The notes under the pieces were generated by a model. The model was not told the origin of the DNA and did no database searches. It was given only the letters and a program-made list of their open reading frames with translations. DNA of 64,000 bases, taken from NCBI RefSeq assembly GCF_014646755.1, contig NZ_BMNW01000003.1, forward strand, positions 124,001 to 188,000, written 5' to 3'. The DNA comes from Pseudomonas asuensis (GTDB lineage Bacteria > Pseudomonadota > Gammaproteobacteria > Pseudomonadales > Pseudomonadaceae). Numbering within the stretch: the first letter of the stretch is position 1; the number at the start of each line of letters is the position of its first letter. The position numbers and the translations under genes were made by a program. Of this stretch, positions 45,893-59,276 are shown piece by piece.

Positions 45893-47355
45893 TGGAAGTA
45901 CCTCTTGCCCAGTTAGTGCCGCAGGCCAGCAATGACGTTTCGGTAAAAGCACTTTGTCTGGATAGCCGACACGTCCAGCCAGGCTCTGTTTTTTTTGCAG
46001 TACCCGGTGGGGTGCGTGATGGACGTCTGCATATTGCTGAGGCAATTAGCAAGGGCGCGTCGGCAGTAGTTTATGAGGCGGACCAGGCTCCTGCTTTGCC
46101 TCCTGCTGCAGTACCTCTTGTTCCGGTTAAAGGGCTTGGTGCTCAGCTTTCTGCTATTGCTGGGCGCTTTTACGGCGAACCCAGCGCAGCGCTTACTCTA
46201 ATAGGTGTTACCGGTACCAATGGTAAAACCAGTGTGACCCAGCTAATTGCCCAGGCCTGTGAACGCTTAAAGCAGCGTTGCGGTATCGTGGGCACCTTGG
46301 GCACAGGTTTTTGGGGAGCACTTGAGGCTGGCCGACATACAACACCCGACCCCTTTGCCGTGCAGGCCGGATTGGCCATGCTCAAGGATCAGGGTGCTCA
46401 AGCCGTTGCGATGGAAGTTTCGTCCCATGGGCTAGAGCAAGGGCGTGTAGCTGCGGTGCAATTCGATATTGCAGTGTTTACCAATCTGTCCAGAGACCAT
46501 CTCGATTACCACGGCACTATGGAAGCGTATGCCGCTGCCAAGGCCAAGTTGTTTCAATGGTCTTCCCTACGCGCTCGGGTAATCAATATCGATGACAGCC
46601 AGGGCCGTCATTTGGCTGAGGCCAAGCACACCTCTCAGCTGATTACATTCAGTCTAGAAAATCCGGCCGCTACGGTTTGCTGCAAGCAAATCTCTTTTAG
46701 TGATGCCGGTATCCAAGCCGATCTAGTGACTCCTTATGGCGAGGCCAGGCTAGTCAGCTCGTTAATTGGCCGCTTCAATCTCAGCAACCTGATCGCCGTA
46801 GTAGGGGCCTTGCTAGGTATGGGCTTTACTCTGAGCGATATCCAGGGCGTCATGCCAGCGCTTCAGGGGCCAATCGGACGTATGCAGCGGTTGGGAGGCG
46901 GAGCGCAACCCCTTGTCGTAGTCGATTACGCCCATACCCCTGATGCACTTGAGCAGGTTCTCAATGCCTTGCGTCCTCACACTAAAGGGCGTCTGGTCTG
47001 CGTGTTCGGCTGTGGTGGTGATCGTGATGGCGGAAAACGCCCGCTGATGGCTCGTATCGCCGAGCGTTTGGCCGACGTTGTCATCGTTACCGATGACAAT
47101 CCTCGTACAGAGTCCAGTTCTCGAATCATTGACGATATTCGTGCCGGCTTTAATGAGCCAGCACGTGCAACATTTATTGCCGCTCGCGATGAGGCTATTG
47201 CGTATGCCATCGAAATGGCTGCCTGTAACGATGTAGTGCTCATTGCTGGAAAAGGGCATGAGGACTATCAGGAAATCAATGGTATCAGGATGCCTTTCTC
47301 CGATTTGGAGCAGGCCGCTCGTGGGCTGGTTGCAAGGGGCGACAGCAATGCTTAA
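45892..47355 (+). CDS. murE: UDP-MurNAc-L-Ala-D-Glu:meso-diaminopimelate ligase MurE
   Basis: Adds the third stem residue to the peptidoglycan precursor in the cytoplasm. 487 aa. ATP-binding GVTGTNGKTSVTQL, the lysine-carbamylation region NLSRDHLDYHGTMEAY, and the DNPR motif (DDNPRTE) that marks use of meso-diaminopimelate rather than lysine. ATG 45892 shares one base with the ftsI stop; GGAGG lies upstream. Its last 8 nt overlap murF. Confidence 0.97.
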
Positions 47356-48715
47356 ACCAATGTTTCTTCAGGATTTGACCGGCCCGCTTTCGGCTTTCCT
47401 GAAAGGACAAAATGTAAGTTTTACAGCAGTGTCGACTGACAGTCGTACGCTGGAGGCGGGACAGTTGTTTATTGCGCTGACAGGGCCTCGATTCGATGGC
47501 CATGCCTATTTGTCTAGCGTAGCGGCAAAGGGGGCCATTGCTGCACTGGTCGAAAAAGAGCAGCCCGACCTGGATCTGCCTCAACTGATTGTGAAGGACA
47601 CGCGTGTTGCTCTAGGGCAGCTGGGCGAACTTAATCGGCTTTCTTTTGCGAGGCCGGTGATTGCCGTTACTGGCTCAAGTGGCAAAACAACAGTCAAGGA
47701 AATGCTAGCAGCCGTTTTGAGCACGCTGGGCTCGACCCTAGCGACCCAGGGCAACCTGAATAATGATCTAGGCGCTCCGCTGACACTGTTAAAGCTGGAG
47801 CAGGATCATCAGTATGCCGTTATCGAACTGGGCGCTTCACGCCTGGGCGAGATTGCTTATACCGTAGGGCTTACTCATCCGCATGTATCCATCATTACCA
47901 ATGCGGGGCGTGCCCATGTAGGCGAGTTTGGCGGTGTCGAAAAAATTATCGAGGCTAAGGGTGAGATTCTGGAGGGATTGGCAGCAAACGGCACTGCCAT
48001 CTTAAACCGGGACGATCAGGCCTTCGAAATCTGGAGAAAACGAGCCAAGGGTCGCACCGTTATCAGCTTTGGCCTGAATGACACGGCTATGTTCCGGGCT
48101 GTGGATGTCATGCGTGATGACCGTGGCTGCTCATCTTTCACGCTGGTTAGTCCGGCGGGCTCTGCTCACATTCAGCTGAACCTCCTAGGGGAGCATAACG
48201 TTGTAAATGCACTGGCAGCCGCCGCCGCTGCCCATGCCCTAGGTGTGGGACTTGAGCATATTGTCCAAGGGCTTGAAGCTCTACAGCCGGTTAAGGGGCG
48301 GACGGTAAGCAAGCTGGGCATCAATGGCTCCCGCGTTATTGATGACAGCTATAACGCTAACCCGGGATCCATGAAAGCTGCCGTCGATGTTCTGACCGGT
48401 TTTTCTGGTCGTACCATTCTTGTATTGGGTGATATGGGTGAATTGGGTGAGTGGGCTGAATCCGCTCATCAGGAAGTCGGTGAGTATGCGAAGGGCAAGG
48501 TTTCCGCATTCTATGCCGTGGGTCCCCTCATGAAGCATGCCGCTGAGGCCTTTGGTGCTAATGCCCGCCACTTTGATGACCAGGTTGCATTAATCGAGGC
48601 GCTGCTCCTCGAAGCAGCCTCCGAATCCACGTTTTTGATCAAAGGCTCGCGTAGTGCAGCGATGGATAAAGTCGTTTTAGCGCTGTGCAATAAAGATGTT
48701 GAGGAGAAACACTGA
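47348..48715 (+). CDS. murF: UDP-MurNAc-tripeptide:D-alanyl-D-alanine ligase MurF
   Basis: Adds D-Ala-D-Ala to the precursor. 455 aa. ATP site [14 protein letters not shown], the [13 protein letters not shown] block, and [16 protein letters not shown] characteristic of MurF. Start ATG 47348 lies inside murE (8-nt overlap, AAGGGG upstream); its stop shares one base with the mraY start. Confidence 0.97.
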   Translation: MLKPMFLQDLTGPLSAFLKGQNVSFTAVSTDSRTLEAGQLFIALTGPRFDGHAYLSSVAAKGAIAALVEKEQPDLDLPQLIVKDTRVALGQLGELNRLSFARPVIAVTGSSGKTTVKEMLAAVLSTLGSTLATQGNLNNDLGAPLTLLKLEQDHQYAVIELGASRLGEIAYTVGLTHPHVSIITNAGRAHVGEFGGVEKIIEAKGEILEGLAANGTAILNRDDQAFEIWRKRAKGRTVISFGLNDTAMFRAVDVMRDDRGCSSFTLVSPAGSAHIQLNLLGEHNVVNALAAAAAAHALGVGLEHIVQGLEALQPVKGRTVSKLGINGSRVIDDSYNANPGSMKAAVDVLTGFSGRTILVLGDMGELGEWAESAHQEVGEYAKGKVSAFYAVGPLMKHAAEAFGANARHFDDQVALIEALLLEAASESTFLIKGSRSAAMDKVVLALCNKDVEEKH

Positions 48716-49797
48716 TGTTGTTGCTGCTGGCGGAGTTCCTGCAACAATTCTATAAGGGCTTCGCAGTCTTTCAGTACCTGACCCTACGTGGCATTTTTGG
48801 TGTGTTGACAGCGCTTGTGCTTTCACTTGCCTTGGGGCCATGGATGATCCGTACCTTACAAATACGGCAGATTGGTCAGGCGGTACGTAACGATGGACCG
48901 CAGTCACACCTTTCAAAGTCTGGCACCCCTACGATGGGCGGTGCATTGATTCTGACATCGATAGGTATCAGTACTCTGCTTTGGGCGGATCTCAGCAACC
49001 GTTATGTATGGACTGTCCTGGCTGTCACATTCCTGTTCGGCGCTATTGGTTGGGTGGATGACTATCGTAAGGTAATCGAGAAGAACTCTCGAGGCTTGCC
49101 TAGCCGGTGGAAATACTTCTGGCAATCAGTGTTTGGCTTAGGAGCGGCGATCTTCCTTTATATGACTGCCAAGTCACCTATCGAGACAACGTTCATTGTT
49201 CCACTGCTGAAAAACATCGAAATCCCGCTTGGGATTTTCTTCGTTGTGCTGACCTATTTTGTCATCGTCGGATCAAGTAACGCCGTCAACTTGACTGATG
49301 GTCTAGACGGTTTGGCCATCATGCCGACTGTCATGGTAGGCGGTGCTCTAGGTATCTTTTGCTACCTCTCCGGTAACGTGAGGTTTGCCGATTACCTTCT
49401 GATTCCCTATGTAGAGGGGTCTGGTGAGCTAATTGTCTTTTGTGGCGCATTGATAGGCGCAGGGTTGGGCTTCTTATGGTTCAACACTTATCCGGCCATG
49501 GTGTTCATGGGGGATGTGGGCGCACTAGCCTTGGGTGCGGCGCTTGGGACCATCGCCGTTATCGTAAGACAGGAAATTGTGCTCTTCATCATGGGTGGTG
49601 TGTTCGTGATGGAGACCTTGTCAGTAATGATTCAGGTTGCCTCGTTCAAACTCACCGGCCGTCGCGTTTTTCGCATGGCACCAATACATCACCATTTTGA
49701 ACTTAAAGGCTGGCCTGAACCGCGCGTTATCGTTCGGTTCTGGATCATCACCGTCATTCTGGTGTTGATCGGTCTGGCTACGCTGAAACTGAGGTAA
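48715..49797 (+). CDS. mraY: Phospho-MurNAc-pentapeptide transferase MraY
   Basis: Integral inner-membrane enzyme that attaches the precursor to undecaprenyl phosphate to make lipid I. 360 aa, about ten hydrophobic helices. Family motifs: [50 protein letters not shown] and [19 protein letters not shown] precedes the ATG, which overlaps the murF stop by one base. Confidence 0.97.
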   Translation: MLLLLAEFLQQFYKGFAVFQYLTLRGIFGVLTALVLSLALGPWMIRTLQIRQIGQAVRNDGPQSHLSKSGTPTMGGALILTSIGISTLLWADLSNRYVWTVLAVTFLFGAIGWVDDYRKVIEKNSRGLPSRWKYFWQSVFGLGAAIFLYMTAKSPIETTFIVPLLKNIEIPLGIFFVVLTYFVIVGSSNAVNLTDGLDGLAIMPTVMVGGALGIFCYLSGNVRFADYLLIPYVEGSGELIVFCGALIGAGLGFLWFNTYPAMVFMGDVGALALGAALGTIAVIVRQEIVLFIMGGVFVMETLSVMIQVASFKLTGRRVFRMAPIHHHFELKGWPEPRVIVRFWIITVILVLIGLATLKLR

Positions 49798-49804
49798 GGC
49801 AACC

Positions 49805-51151
49805 ATGAGTCTGATCGCTTCCGACCAGTTCCGCATCGTTGTAGGCCTCGGCAAGAGTGGTATGTCACTGGTTCGCTATCTGGCGAGCCAAGGCACCCCA
49901 TTCGCTGTGGTAGACACTCGGGAAAATCCGCCTGAGCTGGAAACGCTGCGCATTCAATACCCATATGTAGAGGTGCGTTGCGGTGAGTTGGATGCTGATT
50001 TTCTAGGACGAGCAAGTGAGCTCTATGTGAGTCCAGGCCTTTCGCTACAGACGCCTGCTATCCAAAAGGTAGCGGAGCAGGGTGTCAGGTTATCGGGTGA
50101 TATCGATTTATTCGCTCGTCTGGCCAAAGCACCTATTGTTGCGATCACTGGCTCCAATGCCAAAAGCACCGTTACAACGCTTGTTGGTGAAATGGCACGT
50201 AAGGCAGGTAAGCGAGTAGGTGTAGGGGGAAACCTTGGAACACCTGCGCTGGACCTGCTTGATGACAATGTCGAGCTGTATATTCTTGAGCTGTCCAGCT
50301 TTCAGTTGGAGACCTGCGAACGGTTAAATGCCCAGGTGGCCACGGTATTGAATGTCAGCGAAGACCATATGGATCGCTACAGTGGTATGGCTGCCTATCA
50401 TCTTGCCAAACACCGTATCTTCAGAGGTGTTCATCAGGTAGTCGTCAATCGGGACGATCCTTTGTCTCGCCCATTGGTATCTGAGCAGGTGCCTTGCTGG
50501 ACATTCGGATGTGGTCAGCCGGACTTCAATGGCTTCGGTCTACGTGAGCGTGATGGTGAGAAGTGGCTAGCTTTTCAGTTCACTCCGCTCATGCCTGTAA
50601 AGGACTTGAAGATTCGCGGGGCCCATAACCAGGCAAATGCCCTAGCTGCTTTAGCCTTAGGGCACGCAGCGGGGCTACCTTTTGAGCCGATGCTGGAGGC
50701 GCTTCGCGAGTTTTCAGGCTTGGCTCACCGTTGCCAGTGGGTCGGTGAGAGGGCTGGCGTTCATTATTACAACGACTCCAAAGCTACCAACGTAGGTGCT
50801 GCGTTAGCCGCTATTGAAGGATTGGGGAGTGACATCGCAGGCAAGCTGGTGCTGCTGGCAGGCGGCGATGGCAAAGGTGCTGATTTCGAGCCGCTCCGTA
50901 AGCCAGTAAGTGCTTTTTGCCGCGCAGTTGTTCTGCTGGGCCGGGACGCTGCGCGCCTGGCTGACTCCTTAAACTCAGATATCGCCGTTGTTCATGTCGC
51001 TACGCTAAAGGAGGCTGTCGAGAGGGCCGCACAGCTAGCCGAGCCAGGTGATGCCGTTCTACTGTCGCCGGCGTGTGCAAGCCTGGACATGTTCCGTAAC
51101 TTCGAGGAGCGTGGGCGGTTATTCGCTCAGGCCGTGGAGACGCTCAATTGA
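49805..51151 (+). CDS. murD: UDP-MurNAc-L-alanine:D-glutamate ligase MurD
   Basis: Cytosolic Mur ligase that adds D-glutamate. 448 aa. N-terminal Rossmann-like region VVGLGKSGMSLVRYLAS, ATP loop ITGSNAKSTVTTL, LNVSEDHMDRY, and NDSKATNVGAALAAIEG in the C-terminal domain. In the loop the usual Gly-Lys (TNGKT) reads Asn-Ala-Lys, a common MurD variant in Pseudomonas. AAGG upstream; 7-nt gap from mraY. Confidence 0.97.
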   Translation: MSLIASDQFRIVVGLGKSGMSLVRYLASQGTPFAVVDTRENPPELETLRIQYPYVEVRCGELDADFLGRASELYVSPGLSLQTPAIQKVAEQGVRLSGDIDLFARLAKAPIVAITGSNAKSTVTTLVGEMARKAGKRVGVGGNLGTPALDLLDDNVELYILELSSFQLETCERLNAQVATVLNVSEDHMDRYSGMAAYHLAKHRIFRGVHQVVVNRDDPLSRPLVSEQVPCWTFGCGQPDFNGFGLRERDGEKWLAFQFTPLMPVKDLKIRGAHNQANALAALALGHAAGLPFEPMLEALREFSGLAHRCQWVGERAGVHYYNDSKATNVGAALAAIEGLGSDIAGKLVLLAGGDGKGADFEPLRKPVSAFCRAVVLLGRDAARLADSLNSDIAVVHVATLKEAVERAAQLAEPGDAVLLSPACASLDMFRNFEERGRLFAQAVETLN

Positions 51152-52350
51152 TGTTTCCTTTGCTGCGTCCTTACCCTTCTCCGCTAATCAGCCGAAACGG
51201 TATCGATGTTGATTTTCCCTTACTGGCTGGCTGCCTTGCTTTACTCGGCTTGGGTCTGGTGATGATCACCTCCGCCTCGTCAGAGGTGGCGGCGGCTCAG
51301 GCAGGGAACCCGCTGTATTACATGTTTCGCCATCTTATCTATTTGGCGATAGGAATCGTAAGTTGTGGAGCGATCCTTATGATTCCGATGGCCACCTGGC
51401 AGCGCTTTGGTGGAACCCTGCTAATTGCAGCTTTCGCCTTGCTGATCATGGTGTTGATTCCGGGTATCGGTCGTGAGGTAAACGGATCGCTGCGCTGGAT
51501 CGGCTTTGGCTTCTTTAACATTCAGCCTTCTGAACTAGCCAAGGTGTTTGTCGTTATTTACCTGGCCGGCTATTTGGTACGGCGTGAGCAGGAGGTACGC
51601 CGTAGCTGGGCGGGCTTCTTCAAACCCTTCATCGTGCTGTTGCCACTGGCCATGCTTCTCTTGCGCGAGCCTGATTTTGGTGCCACGGTCGTAATGATGG
51701 GGGCGGCAGCTATTATGCTGTTCTTGGGAGGCGTAGGGCTATTTCGTTTTGTCTTGATGGTGGCCTTAGCTGTCCTGGCGGTATTCATTCTGGTTCAGAC
51801 CCAGGAATACCGTATGCAACGTCTGATCACCTTTACCGATCCTTGGGCCGATCAGTTTGGCTCGGGCTATCAGCTCACTCAGGCCTTGATTGCATTTGGT
51901 CGAGGTGGCTGGTTCGGGCTCGGGTTGGGAAACAGTATCCAGAAACAGTTCTATCTACCTGAAGCACATACTGACTTTGTATTTGCTGTTCTGGCAGAAG
52001 AACTAGGGCTTGTCGGCGCACTGGCTACGGTGGGTCTATTCCTCTTCGTGTGCGTGCGTGGCCTTTACATTGGCTATTGGGCAGAGCAGGCCAAGCAATA
52101 TTTTTCCGCTTACATGGCCTATGGGCTTTCCATGCTCTGGATTGGCCAGTTCCTTATTAACATTGGTGTGAATGTGGGGCTCCTGCCTACAAAAGGCCTG
52201 ACATTGCCCTTTTTAAGTTATGGCGGAAGCTCGCTAATCGTTTGCTGCATCAGTATGGCGCTGTTGCTTCGGATCGAGTGGGAAAGACGTACGCTCATGA
52301 ACGATGAAGAAGTTGAGTTTTCGGAAGAGGATTTTGCTGATGTCCGGTAA
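51151..52350 (+). CDS. ftsW: Septal peptidoglycan glycosyltransferase FtsW
   Basis: SEDS-family polymerase acting with FtsI at the septum, 399 aa with about ten transmembrane helices. Typical stretches: GREVNGSLRWIGFGFFNIQPSE, LLREPDFGATVVM and VNVGLLPTKGLTLPFLSYGGSS. Starts on the last base of the murD stop; murG starts 11 nt inside its 3' end. Confidence 0.96.
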   Translation: MFPLLRPYPSPLISRNGIDVDFPLLAGCLALLGLGLVMITSASSEVAAAQAGNPLYYMFRHLIYLAIGIVSCGAILMIPMATWQRFGGTLLIAAFALLIMVLIPGIGREVNGSLRWIGFGFFNIQPSELAKVFVVIYLAGYLVRREQEVRRSWAGFFKPFIVLLPLAMLLLREPDFGATVVMMGAAAIMLFLGGVGLFRFVLMVALAVLAVFILVQTQEYRMQRLITFTDPWADQFGSGYQLTQALIAFGRGGWFGLGLGNSIQKQFYLPEAHTDFVFAVLAEELGLVGALATVGLFLFVCVRGLYIGYWAEQAKQYFSAYMAYGLSMLWIGQFLINIGVNVGLLPTKGLTLPFLSYGGSSLIVCCISMALLLRIEWERRTLMNDEEVEFSEEDFADVR

Positions 52351-53402
52351 TGTCCTCATCATGGCAGGTGGTACCGGCGGACACGTTTTTCCGGCACTGG
52401 CCTGTGCCAGGGAGTTTGAAAGCCGAGGGTATGCAGTGCATTGGCTGGGTACTCCTCGTGGTATTGAAAATGATGTTGTTCCGCAGGCGGGGCTTCCCTT
52501 GCATCGTATTACTGTTACCGGCTTGCGAGGTAAGGGCGTGCAATCCCTGTTAAAGGCGCCTTTTCAGCTTAGTGGTGCTCTGATGCAGGCCCTTGGCATC
52601 ATGCGTACCCTTAAGCCGGTCTGTGTACTGGGCATGGGCGGTTTTGTCACTGGGCCGGGCGGCTTGGCGGCTCGCCTATCAGGCGTACCGTTGATCATTC
52701 ATGAGCAAAACGCGGTTGCCGGCACGGCCAATCGCCTGCTTGCGCCTATCGCTAGCAAAGTATGCGAAGGCTTTCCGGCTACGTTTGCTGCGTCCTCTAA
52801 GCGATTGAGTACAGGTAACCCTGTTCGTAAAGAGCTTTTTCTACAAGCAGTACGGCCTTCTCTAGAAGGGCGCAAAGTCAACTTGTTGATTCTAGGTGGC
52901 AGTCTGGGCGCTGAGCCTATCAATAAGCTTGTGCCTGAAATGCTTGCTCAGGTCTCAGTTGGCCTGCGCCCTAACGTAAGACACCAGGCAGGGCGGCAAC
53001 ATGCTGAGGTGACCCAGGAGCGTTATAACGCCTTGAGCCTCGAGGCAGACGTAGTGCCATTTATTTCTGATATGGCTGAGGCCTATGCCTGGGCTGACCT
53101 TGTGATCTGTCGTGCAGGTGCCCTTACTGTAAGCGAGCTTACAGCGGCAGGCTTGCCAGCGTTTTTGATCCCGCTGCCTCATGCCATTGATGACCACCAG
53201 ACACGTAACGGCGAATTTTTGGTGAACGAGGGCGCTGCTCTTTTGTTCCCGCAAAAAATGACTGATGCGACGGCTATTGCCGCACAGCTAACTGAGGTTT
53301 TAATGCAACCCGAACGATTGACTGCCATGGCCGCTCGTAGCCGTGCCCTGGCTAAACCTGACGCAACCCTAGCCGTGGTAGATGCCTGCCTGGAGGTTGC
53401 CA

Positions 53403-53410
<8 letters not shown>
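52340..53410 (+). CDS. murG: UDP-GlcNAc:lipid I N-acetylglucosaminyltransferase MurG
   Basis: Peripheral inner-membrane glycosyltransferase that turns lipid I into lipid II. 356 aa. [12 protein letters not shown] near the N-terminus, [21 protein letters not shown] and the donor-binding stretch [22 protein letters not shown] 52340 has GAGG 10 nt upstream; the longer frame to 52304 is within ftsW. murC overlaps its 3' end by 8 nt. Confidence 0.97.
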
Positions 53411-55804
<2,394 letters not shown>

Positions 55805-55805
55805 C

Positions 55806-56666
55806 ATGGTCACGACACTTCGTCATACACAACCTGGATTAGGTCGCGTCCCGCTTCGCGGCAAGGTGCCGCCTCGAGGTGCGAGCCGCTTGGTAGAAAA
55901 GGAGCCTGTATCGGCTCGCCTGCCGAAGCCCAGCTTCAATCTCTTCAAGCGTGTGGCCTGGCCACTTTTGCTGGTAGGGCTTGGGTTTGGCACCTATGAG
56001 CTGTCGCAACAGCTACTGCCCTATGCGGATCGTCCAATTACAAAGGTTAATGTCGAAGGTGACCTGAGCTATATCAGTCGAGAGGCAGTGCAACAGCGTA
56101 TTGCGCCTTATGCCGACGGAACGTTTTTTTCAATCGATCTAGCCAATATGCGTCAGGCACTTGAGCAGATGCCTTGGATTGCCCACGCAGAAGTTCGTCG
56201 GGTCTGGCCAGATGAAGTCGCTATTCATCTGGAGGAGCAACTTCCAGTCGCTCGCTGGGGGGATGAGGCCCTGCTGAACAACCAGGGAGATGCCTTTGCA
56301 CCCAAGGACTTGGCTCATTACGACAACCTGCCACGACTCCACGGCCCGCAACGCGCACAGCAGCAGGTCATGCAGCAGTATCAGTTGTTCAGCCAGATGC
56401 TGCGCCCGCTTGGGTTCACAGTTACACGGCTGGAAATGCATGATCGGGGGAGTTGGTTCCTGACAACAGGCCAGGGCGTTGAATTGATTTTTGGTCGTGA
56501 TGACCTTGTGGACAAGATGCGGCGCTTTGTCAAGATGTATGACCAAGTACTCAAGGATCAGATGGCCAATATTACTCGCATCGACTTGCGTTACCCAAAC
56601 GGGCTGGCGGTGGCGTGGCGTGAGCCGGTAGCTCCCACAACTGTAGCCTCAGCCCGTGCCGAATAA
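55806..56666 (+). CDS. ftsQ: Cell division protein FtsQ
   Basis: Bitopic divisome protein of 286 aa. A long basic cytoplasmic tail (1-48) precedes one transmembrane helix (about 50-68) and a periplasmic POTRA domain (77-146, [20 protein letters not shown]) followed by the FtsQ beta domain. Recruits FtsB and FtsL to the septum. Starts 1 nt after ddlB. Confidence 0.95.
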   Translation: MVTTLRHTQPGLGRVPLRGKVPPRGASRLVEKEPVSARLPKPSFNLFKRVAWPLLLVGLGFGTYELSQQLLPYADRPITKVNVEGDLSYISREAVQQRIAPYADGTFFSIDLANMRQALEQMPWIAHAEVRRVWPDEVAIHLEEQLPVARWGDEALLNNQGDAFAPKDLAHYDNLPRLHGPQRAQQQVMQQYQLFSQMLRPLGFTVTRLEMHDRGSWFLTTGQGVELIFGRDDLVDKMRRFVKMYDQVLKDQMANITRIDLRYPNGLAVAWREPVAPTTVASARAE

Positions 56667-56690
56667 AGAATTGAGGAGAATTCAACAAAC

Positions 56691-57938
56691 ATGGCGAACG
56701 TGCAGAGCGGCAAGATGATCGTCGGACTGGACATCGGAACCTCGAAGGTCGTGGCCTTGGTAGGTGAGGTGTCTTCTGATGGTCAGGTCGAAATTGTGGG
56801 CATCGGCACGCATCCTTCCCGCGGGTTGAAAAAAGGCGTAGTGGTTAATATTGAATCCACGGTTCAGTCTATTCAGCGTGCTGTAGAAGAAGCCCAGCTG
56901 ATGGCGGGCTGCCGTATTCATTCGGCATTTGTAGGGATCGCAGGCAACCATATTCGTAGCCTGAACTCCCATGGCATTGTAGCTATTCGTGATCGGGAGG
57001 TTAGCCCTGCCGATATTGATCGTGTTCTTGATGCAGCTCAGGCTGTAGCGATACCAGCTGATCAACGGGTCTTGCACACTTTGGCTCAAGACTATGTTAT
57101 CGACAATCAGGAGGGCGTACGTGAGCCGCTTGGGATGTCGGGCGTTCGCCTGGAAGCTAAAGTTCATGTAGTGACCTGTGCGGTAAACGCTGCGCAAAAC
57201 ATTGAGAAATGTGTTCGCCGTTGCGGGCTGGAAGTCGATGACATCATTCTGGAACAGTTGGCTTCTGCCTATTCCGTGCTAACAGATGATGAAAAAGAAT
57301 TAGGTGTATGTCTGGTGGATATTGGTGGAGGTACTACTGATATCGCTATTTTCACGGAGGGTGCCATCCGCCATACCGCTGTCATACCGATTGCAGGTGA
57401 TCAAGTTACAAATGACATCGCCATGGCGTTGCGAACTCCTACACAATATGCGGAGGAGATCAAGATTCGGTATGCTTGTGCTTTGGCGAAATTGGCTAAT
57501 GCTGGGGAAACTATCAAGGTGCCCAGTGTAGGGGAGAGACCGCCACGTGAACTTTCACGTCAGGCATTGGCTGAGGTGGTTGAGCCGCGTTACGATGAAC
57601 TCTTCACGCTTGTTCAGGCAGAGTTGCGCCGCAGCGGATATGAAGACCTGATTCCAGCTGGAATCGTATTAACCGGCGGCACTGCGAAAATGGAAGGGGC
57701 AGTTGAACTCGCCGAGGAGATTTTCCATATGCCGGTACGCCTTGGTGTACCGCAGACGGTCAAGGGGCTGACCGACGTTGTGCGTAACCCAATTTATTCA
57801 ACAGGTGTGGGCCTGTTGCTCTATGGATTGCAAAAGCAATCCGACAACGTGCCGGTCATCACCGGTGGACATAGCAGTGACGAACCCAAGAATTCAGTCC
57901 TGGAGCGTGTTAAGCGCTGGGTCCAGGGCAACTTGTAA
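56691..57938 (+). CDS. ftsA: Cell division protein FtsA
   Basis: Actin-like ATPase that anchors FtsZ to the membrane. 415 aa. Phosphate loop IVGLDIGTSKVVALVGE, the LVDIGGGTTDIAIFTEG motif, GIVLTGGTAKMEG and the C-terminal amphipathic membrane-targeting helix (NSVLERVKRWVQGNL). GGAG is 12 nt before the ATG, longer than usual. Confidence 0.97.
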   Translation: MANVQSGKMIVGLDIGTSKVVALVGEVSSDGQVEIVGIGTHPSRGLKKGVVVNIESTVQSIQRAVEEAQLMAGCRIHSAFVGIAGNHIRSLNSHGIVAIRDREVSPADIDRVLDAAQAVAIPADQRVLHTLAQDYVIDNQEGVREPLGMSGVRLEAKVHVVTCAVNAAQNIEKCVRRCGLEVDDIILEQLASAYSVLTDDEKELGVCLVDIGGGTTDIAIFTEGAIRHTAVIPIAGDQVTNDIAMALRTPTQYAEEIKIRYACALAKLANAGETIKVPSVGERPPRELSRQALAEVVEPRYDELFTLVQAELRRSGYEDLIPAGIVLTGGTAKMEGAVELAEEIFHMPVRLGVPQTVKGLTDVVRNPIYSTGVGLLLYGLQKQSDNVPVITGGHSSDEPKNSVLERVKRWVQGNL

Positions 57939-57991
57939 TCAAATTCAATCGCGGCAGCAGTAGGCGAAAACCGAAAGGAAGAGAGGGGATT

Positions 57992-59164
57992 ATGTTTGAG
58001 CTCGTAGACAATATTCCACAGAGCGCAGTCATCAAGGTCATTGGTGTAGGTGGTGGTGGCGGTAACGCCGTTAACCATATGGTGAAAAGCGGCGTCGAAG
58101 GCGTCGAATTCATCTGCGCCAATACTGATGCACAAGCGCTAAAAAACGTGAGCTCTCGTACCGTGCTGCAGTTAGGCCCTGGTGTTACCAAGGGGCTAGG
58201 CGCTGGTACCAACCCTGAAATTGGCCGCCAGGCAGCCATGGAAGATCGCGAGCGTATCGCGGAAGTCCTTGAAGGCGCTGACATGGTTTTCATTACCACA
58301 GGCATGGGCGGTGGTACCGGTACCGGTGCCGCTCCAATCATTGCTGAAGTTGCCAAGGAGATGGGCATCCTCACTGTTGCTGTGGTTACTCGCCCGTTTC
58401 CTTTTGAAGGCCGTAAGCGTATGCAAGTGGCTGATGAAGGTATTCGTTCCCTTTCCGAGTGTGTTGACTCTCTCATTACCATCCCCAATGAGAAGCTGCT
58501 AACCATTCTTGGAAAGGACGCCAGCCTACTCGCAGCCTTCGCTAAAGCTGATGATGTCCTGGCCGGTGCGGTTCGTGGTATCTCCGATATCATGCAGCGT
58601 CCTGGCTTGATGAACGTCGACTTTGCTGACGTTAAGACAGTCATGGGCGAAATGGGTATGGCCATGATGGGTACTGGTCATGCCAGTGGGCCGAACCGTG
58701 CGCGTGAAGCAACTGAAGCGGCTATCCGTAATCCGCTCTTGGAAGACGTTAATCTGCATGGTGCTCGCGGTATTCTGGTCAACATTACTGCAGGTCTGGA
58801 TCTGTCCTTGGGCGAATACGCAGCAGTAGGTGAAATCATCGAGGACTTCGCTTCTGAGCATGCAACCGTCAAGGTCGGTGCGGTAATTGATCCAGAAATG
58901 CGTGATGAACTCCACGTTACAGTAGTGGCTACTGGTCTGGGTGCTCGTCTTGAGAAGCCAGTTAAAGTCGTCGATAACTCGGCCCAACAGGCTAGCGTTG
59001 CAACGCGTCAGGAACATGCTGCCGTAAACTACCGTGACTTGGATCGTCCTACTGTTATGCGTAGCCAGAACCATACAAGCTCTGCGGCTGCAGCAAAGAT
59101 GAATCCGAATGACGATCTGGATTATCTGGATATTCCAGCGTTCCTACGTCGTCAGGCTGATTGA
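57992..59164 (+). CDS. ftsZ: Cell division protein FtsZ
   Basis: Tubulin-like GTPase that forms the Z-ring. 390 aa. Signature GGGTGTGAAP, the N-terminal IKVIGVGGGGGNAVNHM, the T7 region NVDFADVKTVM, a variable linker (about 318-372) and the conserved C-terminal peptide LDYLDIPAFLRRQ that binds FtsA and ZipA. Strong ribosome binding site (GAGAGGGG). Confidence 0.98.
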   Translation: MFELVDNIPQSAVIKVIGVGGGGGNAVNHMVKSGVEGVEFICANTDAQALKNVSSRTVLQLGPGVTKGLGAGTNPEIGRQAAMEDRERIAEVLEGADMVFITTGMGGGTGTGAAPIIAEVAKEMGILTVAVVTRPFPFEGRKRMQVADEGIRSLSECVDSLITIPNEKLLTILGKDASLLAAFAKADDVLAGAVRGISDIMQRPGLMNVDFADVKTVMGEMGMAMMGTGHASGPNRAREATEAAIRNPLLEDVNLHGARGILVNITAGLDLSLGEYAAVGEIIEDFASEHATVKVGAVIDPEMRDELHVTVVATGLGARLEKPVKVVDNSAQQASVATRQEHAAVNYRDLDRPTVMRSQNHTSSAAAAKMNPNDDLDYLDIPAFLRRQAD

Positions 59165-59204
59165 ATAGATTAATCAATGCAATCCGTGTGATTAGTGGGA
59201 ATTA

Positions 59205-59232
59205 ATGGGCCGTTCTGTTATGATCGGCCCAT
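59205..59232 (+). terminator. Hairpin between ftsZ and lpxC
   Basis: ATGGGCCG (59205-59212) pairs with CGGCCCAT (59225-59232) around a 12-nt loop and is followed by TATTATTG. It probably reduces read-through from the dcw operon into lpxC. A TTGACA at 59238-59243 may be the -35 of an lpxC promoter, though no good -10 follows. Confidence 0.6.
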
Positions 59233-59276
59233 TATTATTGACAACTATTCGCGATCAGCGATGAACGGCAACTGTC